NCBI GenBank assembly: GCA_963576565.1
Contig: OY755045.1
Location: forward strand, 42,798,409-42,862,408
DNA length: 64,000 nucleotides
DNA from: Aspidapion aeneum
Taxonomy: Eukaryota > Arthropoda > Insecta > Coleoptera > Brentidae
Direction of reading: 5' to 3'
Shown: one piece after another, positions 47,581 through 60,394 of the stretch
Position numbering within the stretch: the first letter of the stretch is position 1
Layout: every line of letters starts with the position of its first letter
Made by a program: the position numbers and the translations under genes
Notes under the pieces: generated by a model
The model's database searches: none
What the model was told of the DNA's origin: nothing
The model's input: the letters and a program-made list of their open reading frames with translations, nothing else

Positions 47581-50504
47581 TATAATGGACCCGAATAAAA
47601 CCGGCTTATAAAAAACTTTTCTGTCTGTCAACGAGAAATATCTTGACTTAAGGATTTGCGTGGGTGGTTTAGCTACTCAACCGATTACTTATTCTAACAA
47701 AATTAAAACCAAAAAATATTGAAAAATAAACTTTCGAACCATTATAAATTTTGCTCGAATCGTGTATTATTAGTGGACCAAATAAACGTGCAGTAAGATG
47801 TAATTTGAATGTCTGGTTGTCAATTTGCTGAAGTAAAATAAGGTTGAAACAGCTACGCCCAAAATGGTATTTGGCACCTTTTTTTTCTTTTTTTTCCGAC
47901 TACACTACACGACGGAAAAGGCACTTTTTTTTGGAACAAAATCAAATGTTGACAGTCATAAGCCTTTTAAATTTTATTATGAAGAACTCGAATCATTTTA
48001 GGTATGAAACTACTTAAAGTCGCCAATTAATTAGTAGAATTCAACAAAAATTTTTTTACATAAAATGTCTCAGCGGTAGCGTGTCATTAAAGGTTTTTAA
48101 ATTCAAATATTGCCTTTAAAGTGATGGAGCTAATAACTGAAAGTTTCTAGATTATAAACATATAAGTTTTGTTTTATGTTATCCATTGAAAATTAAATAA
48201 AATAATCACAAGAAATCTGTCCCAGGCGGCAACAGACAATTTTTCCGCAAAGAAAATTTATTCCTCGTGGCAACAGAATTTGAGCATGAACAGAACTAGT
48301 GGGTTATAGAGGACCACGAGTAACAATGTCGGAGAGTTTTTAAATTGGTAATAATAAATCGTTTTGTGTCGATTTGAGGCAAATTATGTTTTCCGTTCAG
48401 CAACATAGATGATCTTACGTATAACTTGATTAAAGTAATAAAAATCAATATTTTCCCAAACAAAACCGTTGAAATCTTGTACAAAACTGAAAAAAAAAAA
48501 AGTTGTGTAATAAATTTGGCTTGGCCGGAAAATGCTAAAATGTAAAGAGATTGTCTCATCTGTAACACGATTTGTCCCGTTCGGTAACACTATTTTCCGA
48601 TATTACAGAGATTCTCCCCGTGTTATAAATCGGGCCAATGAATTTTTTTTTCAATTTTAGTTGAAAAGTACTTGAATTTATAATCTGCCTTGATATTTTG
48701 AACAGTATCTAGTTTTGTAATTTTGTTTAGTGCCTTTTTAATGTTTGTCCCTTCTGTAACGTTGATGTCCCTTCTGTAACACCTAAAATATCTGATATTT
48801 TTGTCCACTGTTATTTTAAACTAATTTTAAGTGGTCCTTTAGGTACAACTTAAGTGAAAGAATAAATTATTTTTTATTTGTGAGGAAAAAGAAATACCCA
48901 AGCAAAATCTCTAAAAATTAGTTTTTAAGAAATATTTTGCTAGTTATTATAATAAAATTATTGCGCTGTGTTTTTTTTACTAGCTATATTATTCCAGGCA
49001 TATTTTAACACATTTGATAGATTTTGGGTAAGTAATATGGCAAAAACTACCGCGTTACAGAAAGGACAAAAAAATTACCAATCGAACAAAAACTCCTTAT
49101 AAAAAACGCAACTTACATGTATCTTACTAGTTTAAAGCCTGACACGTTCAGTTTACAACAATTATTGCTGATTCAAAAACCTTGTTTTTTTCAGCAAAAA
49201 TTTTGGTTTTGTATGTATTTTGTTCAACCAAATAAAAAATTACAAATTTTCACGATTTATATGTAATTTTGTTCCTGGTGACGATAGGCTATTTTTTTTA
49301 ATGAAAATTCAATATGGCGGTTTGGCCAGGTGTAAAATGTTTGTTAAAAAAAACTTTTTTCAATTAAAAAAAAATCTTATCTATTTACAGATATAAGGTG
49401 GGCCAAAAAATTTGTTATTTTTTGAACCCGCTACAACTTTAAACTCCATCGGCCTATTTTTGAAATTTATGGCTCTTTTTATAGACAAACTATGAAATTT
49501 TGTAAACGCGACACCTGATTTTAAATTTGTATACTTTTCTATCTCATAACAAATTTATATAAGTGATACCTCGGTAGACGAACTATGGAGCTTTTGCCTC
49601 ATTAACAAAAATCAAGCCCAGGGTCGCCCACAAATCTTTCGCAGGGAGGTGATATTGACCCGTTTTTTAAAGCTATTTTGGATTTTTGACATATTGGGGT
49701 CAATTCTTTACATTTCAAAAAATTGGACGAAATTTGAAAAAATGTGACATAATCTGGCGCTTAAGATTTCTCGTTTAAAAGGCAATTTTAAACTTAAAAA
49801 CTTACCTAAAAGGCCATTTCCCACTTTTTGATAGATGTAGCTTCACGATATAATATATTTTTTTAATTAAAAACGCCTAATTTATTAAAAATTTTTAATT
49901 TAAAAATTGTAAATAAATTCAAAGCAGATAACCATTAACCACACAAACTGAAATGTCAGATTTCGTCACATTTCTTTCAAATTTATGAGTCCTATTCGTT
50001 TTCTTTATGAGGTCAGCTAAGTTTACTTTCTTTCTTTGTTTTTCACGGTAAAATTAACAAAGAGGGACTAACTGCATGTCGTGGAAGGGTCGCTACAAAA
50101 TTAGCTCTACGCTGTTGCCACCGTTATATTTGAACGGATTTTTAAGGGAATGTCAAATTATTTCTTTAAAATCTGCCAGAAAAATCTGACTAAGTGGGAT
50201 ACTGGTCAAATTATTGAAGTGGTGATTATTTTTTTACTTTTCTTATCAAAGCTAGGCACGTATATAGTTTTTTATTCTGGGGGGTCCACCCATATAGAAA
50301 CTGCTGTTATTCAGTGACGGCCCATGAGGTTTTGGATAGGGTAATCAGAAATACTTGCTACAGTCGCCGCCGGCGGAAGATTACAGGGGTGCTACGAACA
50401 ATTTTTGTCTAAAAGACGTTACTGTTGGGTTTATAAGGATAAAAATAAATATTAAAATAAAAATAAATGTAGATTCTATTGGAAAATGTGTGTGCGAATG
50501 AAGA
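47581..50504. other. AT-rich stretch without recognised genes
   Basis: No exon with clear homology. GTTACAGAAGGGACA-like words recur on the minus strand around 48560-48785 and once on the plus strand at about 49054. At 49397 GGTGGGCCAAAAAA resembles the left end of the 8650-10038 element without a matching right end. CAGTGACGGCCCATGAGG at 50316 is a lone hAT-like end. Confidence 0.5.
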
Positions 50505-50935
50505 AGAATTACAAAATGTCGAAATTACAAAATATCGAAATTACAAAATGTCAATAAAAATATATCGAAATGCGAAATAAAACCTAATAACATATTACGA
50601 ACTGGTCAGGTTAGATTCAGTGTAATTAAGTAACTAGAAACGGTTAGTTTTTTTTATAATTTTCACCTAACCAGGTCAGGTTAGATTTTAAACCTGACCT
50701 GGTTAGGTTTTTATACAAAACAAACTAACCTGATCTGGTCAAGTTAGTTTTTTTGAAATTATAATTAGCCAACCGGATTAGGTTTGCTTTTTTTTTTATT
50801 TCGTATAACAATCTAACCCGATCTGGTTAGGTTTTATTTTCTGTCTTTTAAATTTTTCAACTATTAGTATTTTTGTTTCTTCGACATTTTGTACTTTCGA
50901 CATTTTGTGTTTCGATGTTTCGTCCGTCGCCCCTT
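50505..50935. mobile_element. Foldback element with central CCTAACCAGGTC hairpin
   Basis: Outer arms: ATTACAAAATGTCGAAATTA at the left against GTACTTTCGACATTTTGTGT at the right. In the centre, CCTAACCAGGTCAGGTT (50668-50684) faces AACCTGACCTGGTTAGG (50693-50709) with an 8-nt loop. Variants of AACCTGACCTGGTTAGG recur on both sides (50610, 50740, 50820). No coding potential. Confidence 0.75.
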
Positions 50936-53900
50936 CAATTGATCGCAAACTTATCATTACCTGTCCATACACGCCCCTTTTCCACCAAAAAAAAAGTGTC
51001 CAATGGACCGGTTAGGTCACGTTTTCGATCAATTAACCAGAGTTGAATTAACAGGTTAGGATAAGTTTGCCATCAATCGACAAAGGTGAGGTTTGGTTTA
51101 ATAAAAAAAAATGCAAAATTTGCTTTTTTTGTATTAGGAAATGCACGAAATGTGATCACATCGAACCTTTTAGAAAAGCTATCGTCCAAAAAAGTCGGCA
51201 AATAATTTTGCACCCTGTCAATTGTGTACCTTTATCAATATTAATGTTAATCCCGGAATAAAATACACAAACAAAATATAACGGGTTTAAAACCTTAGAT
51301 ACTATAATTAAAATATATTGAAATTGAAGAAATAGTTAAAAAGCTAAAGAATAAATTCCAGTGCAAAATTATTTACTCTGTAGGTTCATTGAATAGCTAC
51401 CTAATTTGAAAAAGTAATAAAAAAAAATAAAATAGTTTTTAAGGTTTTGATTATAACAAATATAATAAGGGTAAAAAAATTGAATTTGTTTTTTTTTAAA
51501 CTTATGAAAATAAAACCAAGTAAAAATTTTCATTAAACTTGCAGACAAAGTGCCTAATTATTTAAATTATTTGGTTTTATTTTTAAAAGAACTATGAATA
51601 AAGACAGACAGACATTTTGATTTTTTTGGCCCAAACTTATTTTGAGCAAAAATAAAAAGGTTTTTTTTGACGGTCCCCAATAGCCTTCCTACCTATGAGT
51701 GGCTAAAAAATAAGTCAGCCAAGCATCCTTTTTCATTCAAATTTATTTTAAAATCAAGTTCAAAAACACGACAAAGAAAAACAATTTTTTAGCAGCTGCT
51801 CAAATCTTGGATTGATTTTGCAGTCAAGTCAAGTAATATTATTTAAAACACACAAATGTTTATGAATAAAATTATGAGATTTAGAAAACAAAATTTTTTT
51901 CCACTCTCCATGCATTTAGGTATAAAAAAATACCTTTAAGATTTAAATTTTTTAGAAAACAAAATACTTAACCAAACTTTAGTTTGAGCATGTTTTCAGC
52001 TATTATAAGCAAGAATCTCAAAAATCAGAATCAATTCCGCCGTAAAAAAAGCGAATTATCCATATCTCTACTATTATTATCACTACTAAATGTTTGATTA
52101 CTTTTTATTCCTAAAAATATCGGGGGGAGATTGATCCCCCCTTAGGTACCACCTTGCACGTTATGTTGTAAGAGTTTTTCGTAAAAATATTTTAACAATA
52201 TATTTAAAAAGTGAATCCAATTTGTGAACGGTACCTTTATTGGTCTCACTTGGAAATAATGAATTGGCAACATAGTATTTCGTAACTGACAGTCCCCTTG
52301 GTGATCTTTGACTGACAGTTGTCAAATTTGCCAGATAGAAAAACCGTTGTATGATGAGGTGCTCGGAAAAATACAATTTATCAAGAACTTGTGGATTATC
52401 AGTAGCCGAGTATCAAGGTAGGTTTTAGATAAAATTTTCCCGCATATTTTAAATTTTTGGGGTTTTCATAATTTCCTAAGTTGGCCCATTACCGTGTGGT
52501 GTAAGACGTTTTACACAAAGCTGAAATTGCAGTGTTGTCAAGATTTACACCTAAATTCTGTTGTTTCAAATTTCGTCAGATTATTTCAAATTATTTCAAA
52601 TTTTGAAGAATTGCCCCCTAAATGTCAAATTTTTTGTCGCTTCAACAACGTTTTATCTTTATAAATCTGATAATTTTTTTTCAAATTATTTGGCTTACAT
52701 ACTTGCCTGGCATGAGAACTATTGCGATTTTTGAATCAAAAGGTGAAAATTTTGTCATTTTCGAGTTAGGTCGTTAAAAAACAGACTGTAGAAATAATAA
52801 AAACAGAGTTATGGTTTAACAAGCTGTGACCTTTAAGTTGCAATCCGCGAATCAAGTACAATCAAAAAACAATACAAACCTTAACAAGATCTTTATTGAT
52901 TTTCGTATAATAGTCATTAGGTTGTTGCAAAACGAAGTTTAGAATAATAGGGTTAATTGCATAAATGTAATAGAGAGATAAAACTAAACAAAGTGTTGTT
53001 GTAGGCGTCTCTGAAACTAATTGGAATAAATGCAGCAAATAAAATAAAATTACTGGACTCGGTATGTTTACAAAAAATTATTTTTAAAAAAGAAACCTTA
53101 ATGGTCAAACTGAATAGACGCATTAACGCTCCGCTCCGCAACAAAAATAACATATCAAAAAGTGAGAAATACTTATTTTAGTGTATTAAACAAAAAACAT
53201 TTTAGTATGGCTTTTCTAGTACACCAATGCCGAGTTTAGAACGGATTGAAGTAAAATAAAATATAATAACACAAAAATTGAAAAATTTTAAATTAGAAAA
53301 AACTAGTTTGTGAAGCTTTAAGTGATATAGCAGCCGCAGATCAAGAGGACACAAGTGACATACTTGGGCATGCGCACATACGCTTTCGAAGAAAATAAAA
53401 ATGCATGCAGTGAAAGGATGACTAGCTTAAATTTTTAATTTGTTTTGTTTTTTTTTTTTGTATAAATGCAAATATTTTAAGTTTAAGTTTCTTTTATTTT
53501 AGTTAGTAAACTAATAAGTGTCTTCTTCTCCATTTTGTTACAAAAAACTTTAATATACAAAGTAGAATTTCAAAAATGCTCACTACTTATTTAATTTATT
53601 GTTCCAAGAAAATTAGGTGCAAGAAATAGTAAACAATGGCACCTTTAGTAAGCGAAATAAAAGCGACTGTTTGATTTCCGTTCAAGTCATGGTCAATTTC
53701 AATATTTCGAAATTTTCCTGAGATAAAAATGTACTTATATATCGATCCAAAAGTTAAAGATTCGTTTTGAGTCAGTTTTATTAGGAACAAATTCGCAAAA
53801 AATGGAACCTAAAATTCTTAAAGAACAAGAATACTTAGAGAATAAATCTCATTTAATACCTAGTTTTTTTTATCCTGCATAAATTAAAATTTAGTTTTTT

Positions 53901-53940
53901 TATTTACCAAAATAAACAAATTGTATTCTATTACCTTTTT
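50936..53940. other. AT-rich stretch without recognised genes
   Basis: About 3 kb without supported exons, TIR pairs or tandem arrays. Only short incidental frames exist (up to 71 codons). Long A and T runs are common. Confidence 0.5.
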
Positions 53941-54172
53941 TAAAAAGAAAAAATTGACAATTTTAACTTTTTAAAAACAATTAAAAGATTTAAAGCGTCA
54001 ATTTTTCGAAATTGTTGAAGAATTCAAAAACTTTTTGCTAACTCTTTTATCAACTTTGAGATATCGGCCATAAAAAGAAAAATTTGACAAGTTTAACTTT
54101 TTGAAAACATTTAAAAATTTTAAAGAATTAAGGCGTCAATGTCTTGAAATCGATGAAGAATTCAAAAAAAGT
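53941..54172. repeat. Two-copy about 130-bp direct repeat
   Basis: TAAAAAGAAAAAATTGACAA at 53941 and TAAAAAGAAAAATTTGACAA at 54071 start units sharing AGCGTCAAT/AGGCGTCAAT and GAAGAATTCAAAAA. It leads to an isolated GCACCCTGTATAAT end at 54239, a lone MITE terminus. Confidence 0.75.
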
Positions 54173-54799
54173 CAAGAATTAAGTTTGTTCAATTTGATCA
54201 GTAGAGGTTTCATTTTTAATTATGCTGGATAAACCTGGGCACCCTGTATAATGTACGCTTTAAAAGCACCCAGTACATTTGTGATAATTTCATTACCAGC
54301 ATTGATTTTTAGTCCTTACCTAATACCCCGCCAACTAGCCAATTATATCAAGGTGAATAAATGCACAGATAGATATTTAAATATATATATCTTATTCAAC
54401 GTTTTTTCCTAATATGTATAGTTTCTTGACTTTGGAAAGTAAACAACATAAAAATTTATGAATTTCGATTATGAAACTGTAGTGTAGAACGGTAAACAGG
54501 AAAATATTCAAACTTTTTTCAAATAAATTACAAAATAATCTGCATAAATACCTTTTAAATTTTAGTATTTATTAATGTGGATTAAATACATTTCAACAAA
54601 TTTATGATTCCCATTTAAGTCAGTGACATCCAACGTTATAGCTGGACCATAAACAAATACTTATTACTGCGAAATCAGTTGCTTCAGTTTATTTTAAACA
54701 ATGTTTAACAATACTTTTACTTTTTATTATTTAGGTAATAATTAATTTGATTCACTTTTTGTGCTTTATCTCAATTGAATACAGAAGCTTACTTTTGAC

Positions 54800-54995
54800 G
54801 GCTACTTGTTTACTCCTTTACTTCTTCCAATAAATCAATTCAAGCCTCCTTCTTTATTCGTTAATGTTTTTTTATGGGTAACTTTGTCTATATCGATATC
54901 TGGAATATTCTCTATTGATCTCCTACCTGCAAGTACTTCTTTGGTTCTCGCAAATACTTTATTTCCATTATGATCAATGTCTTAATAGTCTCTGC
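54800..54995 (-). pseudogene. Decayed partial duplicate of the 55213-55938 exon
   Basis: On the plus strand the runs GATACTTTATTTCCATTATG, TCTTTGGTTCT and ATTGATCTCC match the exon almost exactly in the same order, with GTTTTTTTATGG and CAAGCCTCC further along. On the minus strand it reads HNGNKVFARTKEVLAGRRSI ENIPD. In-frame stops precede it and follow GGLN, and a stretch equivalent to the NNNNLHHNHV region is deleted. It is a non-functional tandem copy about 580 bp downstream. Confidence 0.85.
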
Positions 54996-55212
54996 CTTTC
55001 ACAGGAATTGATATTTTACCTGGTTGTCCAAAAATATTCACAATCATAAGCAGTGGTACTATAGTGACGCAACCGAAAACGGGAGACCTATATCCCATAT
55101 AGATGCTAAAATGTCTTAAAAAATATTATGTTTTTGGAAAATACTTTATAGAAGGGCATAGTTACATTGTTCATCGAATAGTCTGCTACCTAAAAAAAGC
55201 TACTAAACATAC

Positions 55213-55938
55213 CTGCAACCTCCCAATCCTCTGTCTTCCTTTCGGTGACCACTCGTTAACTCCTGCAGTCTTTCCATTAAATCCATTCGCAAATCCATTC
55301 CTACCATTCTGTCCGACATTTCTCATATTAATACCACTTCTATTCAACTCCCAGCCTCCTTTAATCTGACCGTGATTTAGTACATGATTGTGGTGAAGGT
55401 TATTGTTATTTTTGTCACCCTCTTTGATTCCATTTAGTTTTTTATGGTTGGCTTTATTTATGTCATCATCTAGAAGATTCTCCATTGATCTCCGAGCTCC
55501 CAGTTTCTCTTTGGTTCTGGGAGATACTTTATTTCCATTATGATCACTATCCCAGTCCACTAGTACACCTCTAACGTCCTCCATCGAACGTGATCGTCCA
55601 CAATGACACGGGGGCTCACTTCTTGCCATGCTTGCCCACCTTCTAGGATCTACCATCAACACACCCCTTGGATTGGGTGGTGGGGGCATTATGTTGCGAA
55701 AAAACGGCGCAACAAGATGGTAATCTCTGACTTTGGGGGGAAACGGTATTCCGCCAGGATGTGGTCTATAATGGGGGTAAAATTGAGGCTCCGGAGGCCG
55801 AAATGGATATGAATTTCTTTTTGGATCCATATTTGGAGGGTAAAATGGAGGATATCCACTTCTAGTAGACACAGCATCCGAAAGTCTTGAAGAATGATGA
55901 AACTGGGGTGGTTTTTGTTTTAGCATTAGATCACCCAT
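55213..55938 (-). CDS. Proline/asparagine-rich exon of an unrecognised protein (possible upstream WDR47 exon)
   Basis: An open minus-strand frame from ATG 55938 to a good splice donor (TTGCAG|GTATGT), about 242 codons in phase 0. It is rich in P, N, H and R: SGYPPFYPPNMDP, PEPQFYPHYRPHPGG, CHCGRSRSMEDVRGVLVDWD and GARRSMENLLDDD. R-S-M-E-(D/N) occurs twice. No globular domain or membrane segment is seen; it looks disordered. The frame also extends about 14 codons upstream of the ATG to a TAA, so it may be an internal exon with an acceptor near 55942-55984. Its phase-0 donor fits the phase-0 acceptor of WDR47 exon 34063-34268, on the same strand. That linkage is inference; a separate gene is equally possible. 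The partial duplicate at 54800 supports it being a real exon. Confidence 0.6.
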
Positions 55939-56499
55939 ATTGCTTTCAGTAATTATTGGAGTATGGGTATTTGTTAAAAAGTTTTAGCTAGCTTAAGCAT
56001 ATGTACGTTTGCTTTTTGCCAGAGTTTTCTTATTTTTCAGGTTTGAGTACCTATAATATTTATTTATTTAAGGCAAAGGTTTAAAAAAGACTTTTGTCTT
56101 TTGTTTCCTTTAAACGTAACACTTTATTTTGTATAATTTTCTTTTGCCAAGGCAAAATGAAAATGCTCAATGTAATTTACTCTCGTTTTTATGAAGTCTA
56201 TTATATTTTACATCAAATAAAATTACAATGTTTGTTTTTTAAATTTGTAAGTTTGCCAGTTCATCTAATATATTTATAAAACGGAATTGCAAAAAAAAAC
56301 AATCACGAAACATCAAATTACTTTTTCATCAAGTTATTATCTTTAAGAAAAAGTATTTAATTAGTTTTTTTAATTAAATCACTGCACATGCTTATAGTCC
56401 ACACAAAATTTGAAAAACTTTCTCAGCAAAAAAAGTACAAAAAACGCCATATAAGTGCGTAATTACATACAAATTATCACCGCAACAATCTTTTCACAA

Positions 56500-56720
56500 T
56501 AAAAAAGCGAAACACACCACGCGGGTTCTTGAGCGCGAAGTGGTACCGCGATACTATGCTTTGGTTCCGATTTCGAGTACCCAAGACGCAGTCAAGTTTG
56601 ATTAAAATTTGCCGTGGTTCGGGTAAAAAGAAAGAGTGAGTAAGTGCGAACGGTCATCTGGTACCCAATGGTTATTAACGCGGTGCAAATAAATTGAGAC
56701 AGTCGGGTACTGGGCCAGTC
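56500..56720 (-). promoter_or_regulatory. GC-richer block upstream of the 55213 exon, possible promoter
   Basis: Between AT-rich flanks lies a mixed, CpG-containing stretch (CACGCGGG, GAGCGCGAAG, TACCGCGATAC, GTGCGAACGG). It is about 0.6 kb upstream of the exon on the minus strand. A start-site region is plausible. No TATA or initiator could be assigned with confidence. Confidence 0.25.
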
Positions 56721-56818
56721 AATCACTGACTCAGAAGCAAATATTTAGTAATAAACAAATGTTCAGAAAATCTGTAGTAAAAAGATTTAAGAATCATTGA
56801 TAATTTTAAAGGGATTTG

Positions 56819-57558
56819 GAGAAAATTTTGTTCAGAAATATTATTATAATATATTATATACGGAAAACTTTTCGAAACCGTTTTCCTCAAGCTGAAAATT
56901 GTTCGAGAACATTTTTGTCGAACGTAAAACTCTTCGGAAACATTTTATCCAAACAAAAATTTGTTCGAGAAACATATTCTTCAAAAGAAAGTAATTTTCG
57001 AAAACATTTACGTCGAACGGAAAACTCTTCGAAAATATTTTCTTCAAGCTGAAGGTTGTTCGAGAACATTTTTGTCGAACGTAAAACTCTTCGAAAACAA
57101 TTTATTCAAACAGAAATTTGTTCGAAAAACATTTTCTTCAAGCTGAAAATTGTTCGAGAACAATTTTGTCGAACGTAAAACTCTTCGAAAACAATTTATT
57201 CAAACAAAAATTTGTTCGAAAAACATTTTATTCAGAAAAAAGTCATTTTCTTCAAATGGAACATTGTTCGAAACCATTTTTGTCAAACGAAAAACTCTTC
57301 GAAAACAATTTTTTCAAACAGAAATTTGTTCGAGAAATATTTTCTTTATAAGAAAGTCATTTTGTTCAAACGGCAAATTGTTCGCAAACGGAAAACTTTT
57401 CGAAAACATTTTCTTCAAGCTGAAAATTATTCGATAACATTTTCGTTGAACGTAAAATTCTTCGAAGATATTTTATTCAATCAGAAATTTGTCCAAGAAA
57501 TATTTTCTTCAAAAAAAAAATCATTTTCTTGAAACAAAAAATTGTTCGAAAATATTTA
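56819..57558. repeat. 31-bp tandem array, about 24 units, TTCGAA-centred
   Basis: Units follow TTCGARAACATTTTNTTCAA + ACNGAAAANTTG, 31-32 bp long. Because 31 is not a multiple of three, each unit shifts the frame, and overlapping open frames of 60-106 codons appear on both strands (for example NCSRTFLSNVKLFENNLFKQ). These frames follow from the repeat and give no evidence for a gene. Units alternate between AACGTAAAACTC and CAAGCTGAAAATTG variants, hinting at a higher-order unit. Confidence 0.88.
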
Positions 57559-58718
57559 ATTAATCGTGCCCCCAAAGAGGGGTCTGCTCACATAGAACTT
57601 TTTTCCAGATGGAATGACCCCACATGCAGTAGCTTCTTCGAAAAAAACCTTGGCAACAAAAATATCGTAATAATTTTTGTTGACATAAATTTTTTTACTT
57701 GTGATACCTCAATCGAAAGCGTCCGAAAAAAGAAAAAACACATCAATTTTTCAGTTTGATTGAAGTTTGTCAAAAAATGATTTTGTTGGAAAGTAAAAAA
57801 ATTGAGAAAACAATTTTTTGACATTTTATTTAACAATATCAAAAAAAAATCCGTTGTCCTTTCTTTATTAACCTATTTTTTTTTGCCAGAAAGAAAGCTC
57901 GTAAATAAAATCTATATTATGTAGCGGATTCATTTGTTTTGATAAACTTTTAAAAATTTGTCAGAAACAAATAACAAACACATAAAGCAGAGTAAATAGT
58001 ATTGATAAAAGAATAATTTGAAAATTAGATATCTGAAAAGCTTGAAAACGATTGTAGAAGAACAATTGAAACGTCGCACTAGTGTTGTTTGTTAAAAAGA
58101 TAAGTTTTTCAAATTTTGTTAGGCAAATATTTATTTTTTCTAGCAAATTAGTGATTTTTCTATTTCTAGGAAAAAGTCAGTGGTTTCTTCATTAAAAAAA
58201 TCCTTAATAGTAGCGTAATATCCGGATAAAGTTTTGATTTGTGAAAAGAAAAAACTCAGTTAACGTCTTATTGTTTTTTTTTTTCGAAAAAAACTATAGG
58301 CAGTGTCTCATTTTATGTCGGCAAATTACATGGTTTTTATTCAGCATTTTTTGTAAATGTTGTTTCTTCTTAAAAATGTTAAAATTACCTTGGTAATCGG
58401 TCCATTCTATTTGGATTATGTAAAATCAAGAAAATCAACAAATACCAAGGAATATTACATAAAAATAAATATCGTTAATACCTTAATTTATACGCCAGAT
58501 GGACTTAATAGCAAGTATCCAAAAGAAATAATACTTTTTTTTAAATAAAAATTAGGTCAATTTTTATTTTAAATTGATTTAATTACTTTAAATTCTGTGT
58601 TGTATTTCAACAGATAAACTTCTTATCTTCTTAAATGTGTGATTTCTCTCTTGAATAACAAAGTACCGTCCAGTTTTAATCTAGGACTCATTTTTCAGCA
58701 GCCCACTGGTCAGCTTTT
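57559..58718. other. AT-rich stretch without recognised genes
   Basis: About 1.2 kb between the 31-bp array and the giant inverted repeat. A short CCCCAAAGAGGGG word occurs at 57570. No exon, TIR pair or tandem array recognised. Confidence 0.5.
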
Positions 58719-59672
58719 AGTCTAAGAGCCCAGTAGGATTTTGGGCTTGAATTGCAAACCAATACTCATATATTTTAATCGATTCGTCATAAGACCATGT
58801 TCCAAAAAAAATGGAGTTACCTGCGAAAATCCTGCATAAACAACCCGCCATCTTTGTTTAAAGATGGCGAAAAGGAGTTTGAATCAAATGTACGTAACTT
58901 TTTTATTATGTCATCGATTTTACTCAAACAAATTGTGATTAGCTTCTATTATAATGGCCTCTCCAAATCACTATCAATACTTTGTTTTTTATTTGTCTCT
59001 ATACTAGAAATTCTGTAAGTTCCTCAAATACGCTATTTTTTTTTAGGATTTTTGATTTTTTCAAGAAAACTACTGGTTTTACAAAAAAAAACATAAAATA
59101 ATATGCAAGTTATTAAGATATATTTCTGGTGGGTCTAATATTTGCTGTAGATTCTTGAGTTACACTCAACAACCACTAAATTGGCCTAGGTATAGGCCGA
59201 ACCGAACCACACCTCCAGGTACAAAATTTTCATATTTTCACCAAAGTCATGAAAGTTAATAAAAAACTATACAGAACGAAAAAGGATGTCAAGCTAAATA
59301 AAAAACGGCTATTAGTTTCATACAGAAACTGATAATGAGGTAGATATGGCGGCTTAAACATTGCCGAAGCGTAATTTATAACTTTATTTTTTAGGGTAAT
59401 TTTTTTATGTAAAACAAACGCCTACAGGGTTGAAATATACCTCAGCTAAAAGACAATTTAATTATCTTTAAAAAAGGATAGTACACTTTTTGTCGTAAAA
59501 TTAATAGTTTTCCTGAAAAAAACAAAAAATATGCGGCATACCTAATTCGATGTTTTAAGATAAGCGAACCCGCAGTTACATATTTAGACTCAGCGTCAAA
59601 AATCTTACAAAAAACATATTTGATACTTTTCTGTTGACAGGTGGTCACGTGATTTTGACAACTTCTTAATTG
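58719..59672. repeat. Giant inverted repeat, left arm
   Basis: About 950 bp, matching the right arm (62922-63927) in inverse order at about 90% by eye. Diagnostic parts: AGAGCCCAGTAGGATTTTG, the hairpin GCCATCTTTGTTTAAAGATGGC, ATGGCGGCTTAAACATTGCC and CACGTGATTTTGACAAC. A 73-codon frame here (KEFESNVRNFFIMSSILLKQ) is conserved in the other arm with few changes. No protein family recognised. Confidence 0.9.
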
Positions 59673-60394
59673 ACAATTTTGACGACAACACATATTTTTA
59701 AAAATTTTGAATACGGTGCCGCCTGGCGCCCAAAACAAATTTTATAACTAGTCGAATCCGCATTTCGATATTTTAACTTTTGCATAATTAAAATTTTATA
59801 CCTTTCCAAATTAATTTTTTGAAATTTTCTGATAAAAATGTAGATATTGGTATATTTCCCTTTGTTCTTGCGGTAGTATTTCTAAAGTGAAACTTTTATT
59901 TAAAACTGGTGTCACCCTCTACAATTCGCCAAGAAAAAAAATGGTTTATACGCTACTTTTCCTACTTCTTTTTAGGCCCGATCTGCCCCTTTTTATCCCT
60001 GATTGTCAGTTTCATCTCCATTTCAATTGGCACTATTTCTAACTTCGTTATCCATGAATCTTTAACACCAAGATAATATACAGGATGTCCCAAATAAAGT
60101 TCGATTTCGAAAACTGTGTAAGAAATACAATTTTGGTTAAAATGCTACAGATGCTCTATAGGAGTTAAAAATATTTACAGGGGTTTTTGTAATGTCGAGC
60201 AATAAATAAATATATAATATTAAAGACAATTTTTAGTTTTTGCTTTTATTACATTTATCCAAAGTTGTATTTCTTACATAAATCTCCATGAAATAAGTAG
60301 GTAAATGTATCTGGAATACATACTATATTTAATAGGCCTAAACTTTTCTTTTAGTTTTAGTACCTGCTTATCTACAGGTAAATATTTGCTTTAT

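Noticed and set aside
56816..57532. Several 60-106 codon frames on both strands
   Set aside because: They arise from the 31-bp tandem repeat and shift frame each unit; no independent coding evidence.
56819..57558. CRISPR-like array
   Set aside because: The 31-bp units are contiguous with no unique spacers, and the setting is eukaryotic.
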